DNA from: Fimenecus sp045545735
Lineage (GTDB): Bacteria > Bacillota > Clostridia > Oscillospirales > Acutalibacteraceae
Assembly: GCA_045545735.1 (NCBI GenBank)
Contig: JAZQBM010000004.1
Coordinates: 1-64,000, forward strand
Direction of reading: 5' to 3'
DNA length: 64,000 nucleotides
Part shown: piece by piece, positions 41,297 through 49,256 of the stretch
Layout of the letters: each line of letters begins with the position of its first letter
Position numbering within the stretch: position 1 is the stretch's first letter
The notes under the pieces: model-generated
The model's database searches: none
Seen by the model: only the letters and a program-made list of their open reading frames with translations
What the model was told of the DNA's origin: nothing
Position numbers and translations under genes: made by a program

Positions 41297-42655
41297 TTAA
41301 ACGAGTGGAGATGGAAGATATTTTTCAGGGTTTACAGGACTACCATTAAGAAGCATCTGGAAATGAAGATGCGAACCTTTAACAGGATTAGCACTGGTTG
41401 GTGGTGGTTTAATCGCTGTACCAGTATTACCAACAATAGCAATTACATCACCCTGATTTACCTTTTGACCTGCTGAAACATAACGGACACGACAATGAGC
41501 ATAAAGTGTTCTCATACCATTACCGTGGTCAATAACAATAACATTACCGCCTGCTGATTGTACATATGATTGAACAACCGTGCCTGCTGCTACCGCATAA
41601 ATCTTTGCACCGTTTGTTGTGTAATATGTTTTACCATCTGTAAACACACGATTTGCGGGTGCACATAAATCAATTGATTTTGAACCACGTGCACTATGTT
41701 GTGCATAAGTTGCAGAATAGTAAACCGATTTATCCTGAAGAGGACTTATGTAGCCTTTTGAAGAACGCTTAAAGTTGTGGTTTCCGCCACTATTTACATA
41801 ACCGTCACCTGTTGAACCGGAATTACCTGCGTCAGCCTGCATTTCTTGTTCCCAACGCTTAAATTCTGCTTCAGCCTTTTCTTTTTGCTTTTCACCATAA
41901 GCCTGATTATTCTGATATTTTTCAAGAAGAGCGTTCTGCTTATTTATATTAGAAGTAAGTTTGTTCTCGTCTTTTTGCAGAACTGCAAGTTCCTTATCAA
42001 GAACTGCTTTTTCTGATTCTACTTCTTTTTTATCAGCCTCAACTTTTGCTTTGCTTTCTTCAACTTCAGTACGTTTAGCAGTTAAATCTTCAAGCATAAC
42101 GTTCAGTTCTTTGATTTTCTCCTCAAGACCTGCAACAACTTCATTATCACGTTTTGCAACTTGGCGAAGAAGTTCACTACGTGTTAAGAAATCTTCAAAA
42201 CTTGATGCATTCAAAAATACTTCAAGTTCACTTGTTTCACCTGCCATATAAGAAGCACGCAAACGTTCACCAAGAACCTCATAAGTTTCATCAATCAACT
42301 TATTCTGTTCTTCTGTCTGTGTTTCGATTTTTGTAATTTCAGTGCCAAGTTCAGTTATGCGTTTTTGAAGTGATGCAATCTGTTCATTAAGTTCATTTAC
42401 TTTAACTCTTAACGGATAGATTTCTTTCTCTTTTGCTGCAATTTTTGAACTTATAGCATCATTCTGTTCATCAAGGGCATCAAGAAGTTTTTGAACATCC
42501 TCTTCGCCTGCTTCATTTTTCGAAATATAATCTTCCCAGTAGTCAATTCTATCTTGAAAATCAGACTCTTTTGTAGCGTGAGCAGGGAACGAAACAGAAG
42601 TCATAAGCAAAACTAATGCAAAAACAAATGAAAGGATTTTTTTACTATTCTTCAC
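41297..42655 (-). CDS. EnvC-like murein hydrolase activator (coiled coil plus degenerate LytM)
   Basis: A 452-residue exported protein. After a signal peptide (KILSFVFALVLLMTSVSFPAHA) comes a long coiled coil (about 30-270), a Gly/Ser/Asn linker and a C-terminal M23/LytM domain (about 310-445). In active M23 enzymes the first zinc motif is HxGxD; here it reads SKSID, so His is Ser. The later YAHCRV and GSHLHFQ motifs are kept. Loss of a zinc ligand is a mark of EnvC-type activators, which switch on amidases when driven by FtsEX. The gene overlaps ftsX by 11 bases, supporting that role. The GTG start has GGGGAG upstream. Confidence 0.85.
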   Translation of the reverse strand: MKNSKKILSFVFALVLLMTSVSFPAHATKESDFQDRIDYWEDYISKNEAGEEDVQKLLDALDEQNDAISSKIAAKEKEIYPLRVKVNELNEQIASLQKRITELGTEITKIETQTEEQNKLIDETYEVLGERLRASYMAGETSELEVFLNASSFEDFLTRSELLRQVAKRDNEVVAGLEEKIKELNVMLEDLTAKRTEVEESKAKVEADKKEVESEKAVLDKELAVLQKDENKLTSNINKQNALLEKYQNNQAYGEKQKEKAEAEFKRWEQEMQADAGNSGSTGDGYVNSGGNHNFKRSSKGYISPLQDKSVYYSATYAQHSARGSKSIDLCAPANRVFTDGKTYYTTNGAKIYAVAAGTVVQSYVQSAGGNVIVIDHGNGMRTLYAHCRVRYVSAGQKVNQGDVIAIVGNTGTAIKPPPTSANPVKGSHLHFQMLLNGSPVNPEKYLPSPLV

Positions 42656-43553
42656 TTACAACACTCCCCTGTTCTTTAAGATATTTGCCCATTGAAATAA
42701 GGCTTCCGAATGAACCGGTAAAAATGCCGATTGCCATAAATATTAACAATATATAACCTGCATATCCGCCGAATGCTACAGGTGTGAAAATTGCAAGAAT
42801 ATCTTTGAATATGTAAACCATGCCCTGATAAAGTCCTGCAAGCACGCCGAAAGATACAAGCCCTGCAATTATGCCTAAAAGCATACCTTCAATCATAAAT
42901 GGCCAACGAATAAACCAATTAGTAGCACCAACGGCTTTCATAATGCTGATTTCAAGTTTGCGTGAGAACATTGTAATACGAATTGTATTAGAAATAATAA
43001 ACAATGATACAATGAACAACAATGAAACCATACCAATAATTACCGCTGAGACGCCTCTTCTGATACTGATTAATTTATCAGCAACGTCACCGTTTTCACG
43101 AACTGTATCAACGAACTCCATATTTTTAATACTGTCAACAGTAGTACGGAATTGTGTAAGGTCACTTATTACAACCTTATAAGCATCGGGAAGCGGATTT
43201 TCTTTAAGTCCTTCAAGAAGAACTGCATCGTCACCCATTGCTTCAAGCTGTGCTTGAAATGCATCTTCTTTTGGAACGAACTCGCTCTCTGCTACATTTT
43301 CCAACATCTGAATATCAATACCAAGTTGCGAGGTCTGTTCATCAGTTGCGTTATCTTCAACATAAACCATAACTACATTCTGACGCTCAATTGTGTCAAG
43401 CAACGAATCCATATTGAAGAAAATCATTGCTCCAAGACCAATAATTACAAGACACGCCATAAGAACTGTGATAGACGCTAACGACATAAGTCGATTTACC
43501 CAGACATTACGGAAGCCTTCTTTTGTAAGATACTTTAAACTTGCACCTTTCAT
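42645..43553 (-). CDS. ftsX: Cell division ABC transporter-like permease FtsX
   Basis: The membrane half of FtsEX, which passes ATPase cycles through the membrane to wall hydrolase activators. The 302-residue protein has an N-terminal cytoplasmic stretch (YLTKEGFRNVWVNRLMSLAS), one helix, a large extracellular loop (about 55-170, the partner-binding part) and three more helices with the FtsX signature ISIMKAVGATNWFIRWPF. It overlaps ftsE by 4 bases. Confidence 0.95.
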   Translation of the reverse strand: MKGASLKYLTKEGFRNVWVNRLMSLASITVLMACLVIIGLGAMIFFNMDSLLDTIERQNVVMVYVEDNATDEQTSQLGIDIQMLENVAESEFVPKEDAFQAQLEAMGDDAVLLEGLKENPLPDAYKVVISDLTQFRTTVDSIKNMEFVDTVRENGDVADKLISIRRGVSAVIIGMVSLLFIVSLFIISNTIRITMFSRKLEISIMKAVGATNWFIRWPFMIEGMLLGIIAGLVSFGVLAGLYQGMVYIFKDILAIFTPVAFGGYAGYILLIFMAIGIFTGSFGSLISMGKYLKEQGSVVSEE

Positions 43554-44524
43554 TGCTTGTCACCCCCGTCTGTCTCGGTATTATCGAGATATTTTGAATA
43601 ATCAACGCTGTCAGAAGTTACATCATCACTTTCAATACCGTAACTTCTCATAAAATCTTCAAGTTCTTTATCGACATTAGGTTGTTCATAATAAGATGAA
43701 TTATTTTTTTCTTCAATTACTCCAGGTGCTTTTACCTCTTCACGAAGTTTCTGGACATTTTCCTGAATTTCCTGCTCAGCGGCAACCATCATTTCTTCTT
43801 TAGTTTCAGGCTTTGATTCAGTTTCAGTAATAGGTGTGCTTGCAACTGTAGCTTTTTGCTTTACACCTGTATCTGACACAACTTGTCCCTGATTAATCGT
43901 AATTACGCGGTGGTTAAAACGACGCACCAACTCGTGTTCATGAGTAACCATTACAACTGTTGTGCCGTTATTATTGATATGGTTGAGCAAGTCAACAATT
44001 TCATATGACATTTCAGGGTCAATATTACCTGTAGGCTCGTCCGCAATAATAATGCCTGCATTATTTACAAGAGCACGTGCAAGGGCTACACGCTGTTGCT
44101 CACCACCTGAAAGTTGAGTTGGCAACTGACGTGCTTTTGATGTAAGACCAACAAGACTTAACACGTAAGGAACTCTTTTTCTGATTTCTTTTTCCTTTGC
44201 ACCGATAACACGCATAGCGAACGCAACGTTATCGAAAACTGTCATATTAGGAATAAGACGGAAATCCTGAAAAACAATACCCATTGTACGACGGAATTTA
44301 GGGATTTCACGTTTTTTGATTTTGTTAAGATTATAGTTGTTGATAATAACAGTTCCGCTGTTTGGAACTTGTTCACGCATTATTATTTTAAGAAATGTAC
44401 TTTTACCTGCACCTGATGAACCAACAATGAAAACAAATTCGCCATCATTGATTGTAATAGATACATCGCGAAGTGCGGCAGTACCATTATCATATGTTTT
44501 TGAAACGTTTTTGAATTCAATCAC
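43550..44524 (-). CDS. ftsE: Cell division ATPase FtsE with long acidic C-terminal extension
   Basis: The ABC ATPase half of FtsEX. Walker A GSSGAGKST (about 35-43), signature LSGGEQQR, Walker B IIIADEPTGNIDP and the switch His in VMVTHEHE are intact. A usual FtsE ends near residue 220-230; this one runs on for about 100 residues, rich in Glu, Lys, Thr and Ser, with no fold visible (TETESKPETKEEM, later ELEDFMRSYGIESDD). I chose the GTG at 44524 (VIEFKNVSKTY), which fits the family N-terminus and has AAGGTG six bases away; a GTG nine bases earlier is the alternative. First gene of the ftsEX-envC-ctp operon. Confidence 0.93.
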   Translation of the reverse strand: MIEFKNVSKTYDNGTAALRDVSITINDGEFVFIVGSSGAGKSTFLKIIMREQVPNSGTVIINNYNLNKIKKREIPKFRRTMGIVFQDFRLIPNMTVFDNVAFAMRVIGAKEKEIRKRVPYVLSLVGLTSKARQLPTQLSGGEQQRVALARALVNNAGIIIADEPTGNIDPEMSYEIVDLLNHINNNGTTVVMVTHEHELVRRFNHRVITINQGQVVSDTGVKQKATVASTPITETESKPETKEEMMVAAEQEIQENVQKLREEVKAPGVIEEKNNSSYYEQPNVDKELEDFMRSYGIESDDVTSDSVDYSKYLDNTETDGGDKQ

Positions 44525-44610
44525 AATATGCACCTTATCCTTTATGTATTTTAACTTTGTTTTTTAGCCATTAATAACCATAATTATTGATTTTAATTAT
44601 TGTTAGACAC

Positions 44611-44638
44611 ATTATACCACAAAATATTGTGTTTGTGG
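44611..44638 (-). promoter_or_regulatory. Extended -10 promoter of ftsE with overlapping dyad
   Basis: TGG-TATAAT on the minus strand (-10 at 44616-44611) forms an extended -10; the -35 is poor. The inverted repeat CCACAAA-n8-TTTGTGG (44617-44638) occupies the spacer, so it could be a repressor or activator site. Confidence 0.6.
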
Positions 44639-44722
44639 GGATTTTTAATAAAATTTAACATTTATCGGCGGTTTGCATAAAAAATATGTCATTAAATATG
44701 CAAGATATACAAATGTAATAAA

Positions 44723-44748
44723 AACGGTAGAGAAATTTCTCCACCGTT
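44723..44748 (-). terminator. Intrinsic terminator upstream of the ftsE promoter
   Basis: AACGGTgGAGAAA/TTTCTCtACCGTT (one mismatch) followed by TTTATTAC on the minus strand. It is the second hairpin after the PucR-type gene. Confidence 0.75.
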
Positions 44749-44783
44749 CAAATTATATAAGCATACAAATAATTTTTGAGCAG

Positions 44784-44864
44784 ATTTTTCGCAAGACAAT
44801 GTGTCCGAGGTGAAGCTGTATCGGGTATACCGCGAACCGAAAGACACGCAGTATTGCGAAAAAT
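44784..44864. repeat. 81-bp palindromic element, copy 2
   Basis: Core 44791-44857 matches the core at 27901-27967 at 61 of 67 bases. Perfect 11-bp terminal inverted repeats (ATTTTTCGCAA and TTGCGAAAAAT) flank it. In the core CGGTATACC-type central pairing is kept. It lies between two terminators, upstream of ftsE. Confidence 0.75.
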
Positions 44865-44872
44865 ATGCCAAA

Positions 44873-44896
44873 AAGGAGTTCCTTTCGGAACTCCTT
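44873..44896 (-). terminator. Intrinsic terminator after the PucR-type regulator
   Basis: A perfect 10-bp stem AAGGAGTTCC/GGAACTCCTT with loop GAAA, then TTTGGC, 5 bases past the stop codon. Confidence 0.85.
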
Positions 44897-44901
44897 GTAA
44901 A

Positions 44902-45987
44902 TTAATACTTGATTGGGTTTGCATCAAGGTATTTCTTAACCATCAATGCTACTTTAAACACGATTGCGTCGTCAAACTCTCTTAAATCAAGACCTGTAAG
45001 TTTCTTGATTTTTTCAAGACGGTAAACAAGTGTATTTCTGTGAACGAACAACTTTCTTGATGTTTCAGAAACATTCAAATTATTCTCAAAGAATTTCTGA
45101 ATGGTGAAAAGTGTTTCCTGGTCAAGACTATCAATTGAACCGCGTTTAAAGATTTCACGAAGGAACATTTCACAAAGTGTTGTAGGAAGCTGATAAATAA
45201 GTCTTGCAATACCAAGATTGTCATAAGTTACAATTGTCTTTTCAGTATCAAAAACTTTACCAACCTCAAGTGAAACCTGTGCTTCACGGAATGAACGTGC
45301 CAAATCCTTAATACTGTCAACTGCAGTACCGATACCAACAAGCACGTGTGTGTAGTACTCTGTGCCGAGAGAATCAGCAATTGAACGAGCAAGTTTTTCA
45401 AGGTCTTTTGTATCAACGTTATTCTTAACTTCTTTAACAAGAACAATATCAGTTTCATTGATATTTACAACGAAATCTTTTGTCTTATCAGGGAACAAGT
45501 CCTGAATAACATCAAATACAGAAACGTCATTCTTTTCAGTAATTCTGATAAGAAGAACCACACGTGTAACGTCATTATTGAAATGAAGTTCACGGGCCTT
45601 AATATAAATATCACCAGGAAGAATATTATCAAGGATTACGTTCTTGATAAAGTTACCTCTGTCATATTTTTCATCATAGTATTGCTTGATTGTAGAAAGA
45701 GAAACTGCAATAACAGAAACATATCTGTTTGCAACCTCATCATCACCCTCAACAAAAACTGCATATTCAGGGTGCATATGTGCACCAAATACTTTATAAG
45801 TATAGCCTTCTGTAACAGTAACATCAGCAGCTGCAAAAACATCTGACACAGCATGTGTCTGAATCTCACCTATTCTGCCAAGTTCACTGCAGGAAATAAC
45901 AGTACCTGTTTCATCAATAACGCCAAAAGTTCTGTCAATAACGTCATCCATCTGATGAACTATTCCCTGAAACAATCTGTTGGACAT
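44902..45987 (-). CDS. PucR/CdaR-family transcription regulator
   Basis: A 361-residue regulator. The C-terminal 60 residues are the PucR-type helix-turn-helix (LNVSETSRKLFVHRNTLVYRLEKI, about 307-330, then TGLDLREFDDAIVFKVALM). The middle (about 120-290) is a degenerate GGDEF-like domain found in CdaR proteins, and residues 1-110 may be a sensing domain of PAS/GAF type (FGVIDETGTVISCSELGRIG). CdaR relatives react to sugar acids or purines; here the ligand and targets are unknown. It is a single-gene unit with its own promoter and terminator. Confidence 0.85.
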   Translation of the reverse strand: MSNRLFQGIVHQMDDVIDRTFGVIDETGTVISCSELGRIGEIQTHAVSDVFAAADVTVTEGYTYKVFGAHMHPEYAVFVEGDDEVANRYVSVIAVSLSTIKQYYDEKYDRGNFIKNVILDNILPGDIYIKARELHFNNDVTRVVLLIRITEKNDVSVFDVIQDLFPDKTKDFVVNINETDIVLVKEVKNNVDTKDLEKLARSIADSLGTEYYTHVLVGIGTAVDSIKDLARSFREAQVSLEVGKVFDTEKTIVTYDNLGIARLIYQLPTTLCEMFLREIFKRGSIDSLDQETLFTIQKFFENNLNVSETSRKLFVHRNTLVYRLEKIKKLTGLDLREFDDAIVFKVALMVKKYLDANPIKY

Positions 45988-46052
45988 ATTTTATACCTCC
46001 AAACGCACGGTGAAAAAACACCTTATGCAATTTCACAATTAGAACACTATGT

Positions 46053-46081
46053 ATTTTACACAATAAAATGCGTTTTGGCAA
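46053..46081 (-). promoter_or_regulatory. Promoter of the PucR-type regulator
   Basis: TTGCCA (46081-46076), 17 bases, TAAAAT (46058-46053). The leader is about 60 bases with GGAGG before the ATG. The rest of 46082-46208 is very AT-rich with no other clear signal. Confidence 0.75.
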
Positions 46082-46208
46082 GTGAATTTTTTATATTTTT
46101 TGTTTTTTTTCAAACATTTTACACAAAAATTGACGAAATTTTTAGTCAAACCACGCATTTTAAGGGATTTTTTCGTTAGATTTTTATTGTTCAAAATGAC
46201 TAAATATT

Positions 46209-46922
46209 TTATGATTTCTGAATTTTTTCAAGTTCTTCAGTGGTAATTTCACGACATTCACCGGGGTTTAAGTTAGCATCAAGTTCCAAATCTCCCATTT
46301 TTGAACGATGAAGTGCCACAACCTTATTCCCTGCCGCCGCAAACATTCTTTTTACCTGATGGTATTTGCCTTCACAAATCATAATCTTGACTAATGGCAT
46401 TTCAGTTTGTTCAACAATCTCAACTTTTGCTTCTTTAAGGGTTGTCCCGTCAGAAAGTGTTATACCGTTTTCAAGTATTTTAATATCACTTTCTGTCAAT
46501 TCGTGCTGAAGTCGTGCAAGGTAAGTTTTAAAAATATGATTTTTAGGTGACAGAATTTTATGGGCAAAATCGCCGTCATTAGTTATAAGCACAAATCCGG
46601 TTGTATCTTTATCAAGCCTACCTGCAGGAAAAAGCCCTTTACGAAAAAGTTCATCGGGGACTAAGTCAACAACTGTTTCGTCATCATCACTATCGCTTGC
46701 AGAAATTACGCCCTGTGGCTTATTCATCATAATATAAATATGTTTTTTAAGCATAATTTGAGTACCGTCAACCGTTACGGTGTCAGCATTTATATCAACT
46801 TTAACGGCACTGTCTTTTATGACCTTGCCGTTAAGTGTTACTCTACCCTTTTTAATTATTTCTTTAACATCACGACGTGAAAGTGTACCTTGCGATGCTA
46901 AAATTTTATCAATTCTTTCCAT
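46209..46922 (-). CDS. RsuA/RluB-family pseudouridine synthase
   Basis: A 237-residue rRNA pseudouridine synthase. Residues 1-60 form an S4 RNA-binding domain (RIDKILASQGTLSRRDVKEI); the catalytic Asp is in FPAGRLDKDTTGFVLITNDG (about 99-118). The length and single S4 domain fit RsuA (16S U516) a little better than RluB (23S U2605). It lies 13 bases after the DUF4830 gene. Confidence 0.9.
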   Translation of the reverse strand: MERIDKILASQGTLSRRDVKEIIKKGRVTLNGKVIKDSAVKVDINADTVTVDGTQIMLKKHIYIMMNKPQGVISASDSDDDETVVDLVPDELFRKGLFPAGRLDKDTTGFVLITNDGDFAHKILSPKNHIFKTYLARLQHELTESDIKILENGITLSDGTTLKEAKVEIVEQTEMPLVKIMICEGKYHQVKRMFAAAGNKVVALHRSKMGDLELDANLNPGECREITTEELEKIQKS

Positions 46923-46935
46923 TATTTACTTCCAT

Positions 46936-47403
46936 TCATGGCTTTGAAAAACCGTGCATAAATCCGTCTAATTCTACTGAGCAAACGTCACCGCCGATTA
47001 CAAGTCCGTCATAGACCAAAACATTAACGTGAATACAATCCTGATTTTCATAGCCCGTATAGTTTTTAATCATATAAGTCCATCGTTTTGCACGCATACC
47101 TGCATAAACTGTTAAATCAAAGCCCTGTGCTTTTTGAAATTCATTGTAGGCTGTGTATGTGTCATCAAATTCAGCAGGAATAATTACTTCTTGTACTTCA
47201 ATAGGTTCTTCGTCGATTTCCCAGCCGTATTGAGAGAGAAATGCCATTCGTTCTTCATGGGTTGAGGCTTTTATACTCATACCGCTTTTGCCGGTCTGTT
47301 GACTGTCCTGTGAGAGAATAATAAGCGAAATAACCGTCATTATAACAAAAGCAACAAGTAACGCCACTTTTATATGCTTGGACTTTATTGAATAAACAAA
47401 CAT
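46936..47403 (-). CDS. DUF4830-like membrane-anchored protein
   Basis: A 155-residue protein: short basic start, one membrane helix (VALLVAFVIMTVISLIIL), then an outside domain with the DUF4830 features ERMAFLSQYGWEIDEEPIEV, YTAYNEFQKAQGFDLTVY and IGGDVCSVELDGFMHGF. Function unknown; the family is common in spore-forming Clostridia. The ATG at 47403 has GAGGTG seven bases upstream, and that binding site is inside a 9-bp hairpin. Confidence 0.72.
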   Translation of the reverse strand: MFVYSIKSKHIKVALLVAFVIMTVISLIILSQDSQQTGKSGMSIKASTHEERMAFLSQYGWEIDEEPIEVQEVIIPAEFDDTYTAYNEFQKAQGFDLTVYAGMRAKRWTYMIKNYTGYENQDCIHVNVLVYDGLVIGGDVCSVELDGFMHGFSKP

Positions 47404-47408
47404 AGATA

Positions 47409-47454
47409 AACACCTCGAACACAATTTATATAAATAAATATGCGGCGAGGTGTT
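47409..47454 (-). promoter_or_regulatory. Hairpin covering the ribosome binding site of the DUF4830 gene
   Basis: On the minus strand AACACCTCG (47454-47446) and CGAGGTGTT (47417-47409) are perfectly complementary over 9 bp around a 28-base AT-rich loop, in which ATTTAT/ATAAAT can pair again. The 3' arm contains GAGGTG, the gene's only ribosome binding site. TTTACA-18-TATAAT (47503-47474) could start the RNA upstream of both arms. Confidence 0.55.
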
Positions 47455-47515
47455 AAATTATAATATTTTTTATATTATATTATGTTAACTAAGGTTATGT
47501 AAATATGAGGATGTT

Positions 47516-47590
47516 TTTTCTGTAACAATGAGAAAACCGCAAGACATACGAGTGTATTTCAAGGATTTTCAAAACAGCTACAGGAAAAAC
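47516..47590. repeat. 75-bp imperfect inverted repeat, origin unknown
   Basis: On the minus strand the ends TTTTTCCTGTA and TACAGAAAAAA can pair, then GAAAATCC with GGTTTTC, then ATAC with GTAT at the centre. It lies between the coiled-coil gene and DUF4830. It may be a terminator-like RNA fold or a decayed small mobile element. Confidence 0.4.
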
Positions 47591-47599
47591 AGACCATAT

Positions 47600-48133
47600 T
47601 TATTCATCTATTCTCTTGGATTGAGATGCAGCACGAAGATGCTGACGTGCACGACGAATTTCATTAACTGAGTTTGTGAGAGTTTCGTCAGCAACTGCAA
47701 CGATGCTTTCAACATATTCGCTTGCACTTGTACGCATTTCACGAGACCAGTTTCTTGCCTGCTCTGTAAGTTCTGCTGCTGATGCTCTTGCCTGCTCAAC
47801 GATTTCGTTAGCAGTTGTTCTTGCCTGCTGAAGAATTTCAGCTGCCTGAGCCTCTGCACCACGAGTAATTTCGTCTTCAGAGATAATCTCTTTTGCACGA
47901 AGATGTGCTTTTTCAATGATTTTATCAGCACTGTCCTGTGCACCTGCAAGAATTTCTTTTCTTTCAGAAGCAATCTTTCTTGCCTGCATAAGTTCATCAG
48001 GCATATTGAGTCTTATATCCTCAATAGCTGTTTTGATAGCTTGTGCGTCAACAAGAAGATTTGATGTAAACGGAACTGTTTTACCTTCTTCAAGTATTGT
48101 TTCAATTTCTTCAAGTAAGTTTTCTATTGTCAT
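47600..48133 (-). CDS. Coiled-coil protein, DivIVA or ATPase-stalk-like
   Basis: A 177-residue, nearly all-helical protein. From about residue 50 to 150 it is a continuous coiled coil rich in Ala, Glu and Arg, with 11-residue periodic units (AEAQAAEILQQARTTANEIVEQARASAAELTEQ-type), as in F/V-type ATPase stalks and DivIVA relatives. No signal or membrane helix. It starts 4 bases inside coaD. Genes like this often follow coaD in Clostridia; a part in cell shape or division is a guess. Confidence 0.55.
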   Translation of the reverse strand: MTIENLLEEIETILEEGKTVPFTSNLLVDAQAIKTAIEDIRLNMPDELMQARKIASERKEILAGAQDSADKIIEKAHLRAKEIISEDEITRGAEAQAAEILQQARTTANEIVEQARASAAELTEQARNWSREMRTSASEYVESIVAVADETLTNSVNEIRRARQHLRAASQSKRIDE

Positions 48134-48624
48134 TTACTTACACCTCTTTTAATTCTTTTCACTATATCATCACGAATTTCATGAGGTACAAAATCACTTA
48201 TGTCCCCACCTAATTCGCAAATTTGCTTAACTGCACTTGAACTTAAATACAAGTTTTCAACCCTTGTATTGATAAACACTGTTTCAAGATTTTCATTGAG
48301 TTTTTTATTCATTTGTGCCTGCTGGAACTCATATTCAAAGTCAGACACAGCACGAAGTCCTTTAACAACGGCTACGGCACCTTTTTCTTTTGCATATTCT
48401 GCAAGCAAGCCTTCGTAAGTATCAACTTCAACATTCGGGAAATCCTTAATGCAACGGCGGATTAAATCTGCACGTTCTTCGGGAGTAAAGCAAAAGTTTG
48501 TTTTTGACGGGTTTTTCATTACAACAACTATAACCTTGTCAAAAAGTGCTGAACTTCGGCTGATAATATCAAGGTGGCCGTTTGTTACGGGGTCAAAACT
48601 ACCCGGACAAATAACGGTTTTCAT
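48130..48624 (-). CDS. coaD: Phosphopantetheine adenylyltransferase
   Basis: CoaD adds AMP to 4'-phosphopantetheine, the next-to-last step of CoA synthesis. The 164-residue protein has the nucleotidyltransferase motif PGSFDPVTNGHLDII (about 6-20), GLRAVSDFEYEFQ and the second motif YLSSSAVKQI (about 122-131). The ATG at 48624 fits the family start (MKTVICPGSFD). It follows rsmD by 5 bases. Confidence 0.95.
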   Translation of the reverse strand: MKTVICPGSFDPVTNGHLDIISRSSALFDKVIVVVMKNPSKTNFCFTPEERADLIRRCIKDFPNVEVDTYEGLLAEYAKEKGAVAVVKGLRAVSDFEYEFQQAQMNKKLNENLETVFINTRVENLYLSSSAVKQICELGGDISDFVPHEIRDDIVKRIKRGVSK

Positions 48625-48629
48625 ATTTC

Positions 48630-49169
48630 TCACTTATTCTTTCTATATGCGGTAAGTTTAATTTTACCGTATCTGTATTCACGGTGTATTGAGAACTCCC
48701 CTGCTGACTGTGGCAGGACTTCGTCCAACGCACTTTCGCAGATAATTACACCGTAATCTGTCATTTTTTCAGCTACTGACGGTAAAACAGCATCAATAAT
48801 CTTTTTGTTGTATGGCGGGTCTAAAAGTGCAATATCAAATTTGTCACGACTCAAGGAAATATACATTTTAGAGTCGCCGCAAAAAACGCTTGCTCGCTTT
48901 TCAAACCCTACTGTTTTCAAATTCTGTTTTACAACTTCAATTGAACGATTTGCACTATCTACAAAAGTACAATGTTTAGCACCACGGCTCAAGGCTTCAA
49001 TTCCTAACTGACCCGAACCTGCAAACAAGTCAAGTACGCTTGCACCTTCAAGGTCAAACTGGATTATATTGAACATACCTTCTTTTACTCTGTCGGTAGT
49101 TGGGCGGACATCCTCACCCTCTAAAGTGACAAGTCTTCTGCCCCTTGCTTCACCTGTAATTACTCTCAT
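48630..49169 (-). CDS. rsmD: 16S rRNA (guanine966-N2)-methyltransferase RsmD
   Basis: RsmD methylates G966 of 16S rRNA. The 179-residue protein begins MRVITGEARGRRL, has SAM motif I SVLDLFAGSGQLGIEALSRGA and the catalytic LLDPPYNKK. The ATG at 49169 has GGTG seven bases upstream; an in-frame start 21 bases earlier is not favoured. First gene of rsmD-coaD-coiled coil. Confidence 0.93.
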   Translation of the reverse strand: MRVITGEARGRRLVTLEGEDVRPTTDRVKEGMFNIIQFDLEGASVLDLFAGSGQLGIEALSRGAKHCTFVDSANRSIEVVKQNLKTVGFEKRASVFCGDSKMYISLSRDKFDIALLDPPYNKKIIDAVLPSVAEKMTDYGVIICESALDEVLPQSAGEFSIHREYRYGKIKLTAYRKNK

Positions 49170-49201
49170 AAAATTGCACCAACCTGTCAATATACTTTGT
49201 T

Positions 49202-49230
49202 ATTATCGCATTTTTCTGTCTATTTGTCAA
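49202..49230 (-). promoter_or_regulatory. Sigma-A promoter of rsmD-coaD
   Basis: TTGACA (49230-49225), 17 bases, GATAAT (49207-49202), about 33 bases before the rsmD start. Confidence 0.83.
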
Positions 49231-49256
49231 ATTATTTATGAAAAAAGCCGTCAAAA

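Larger units (their letters stand above)
44525..44901. other. 377-bp non-coding stretch between the PucR-type gene and ftsE
   Basis: Reading along the minus strand, it holds a terminator for the regulator gene (44873-44896), the second palindromic element (44784-44864), another terminator-like hairpin (44723-44748) and the ftsE promoter (44611-44638). An apparent plus-strand ORF near 44776 is just the palindromic element read through and is not a gene. Confidence 0.7.

Noticed and set aside
44776..44985. Plus-strand open frame of 69 codons reading through the palindromic element
   Set aside because: The frame is made of the repeat plus a terminator and the antisense end of the regulator gene; frames over such repeats are commonly mistaken for genes.
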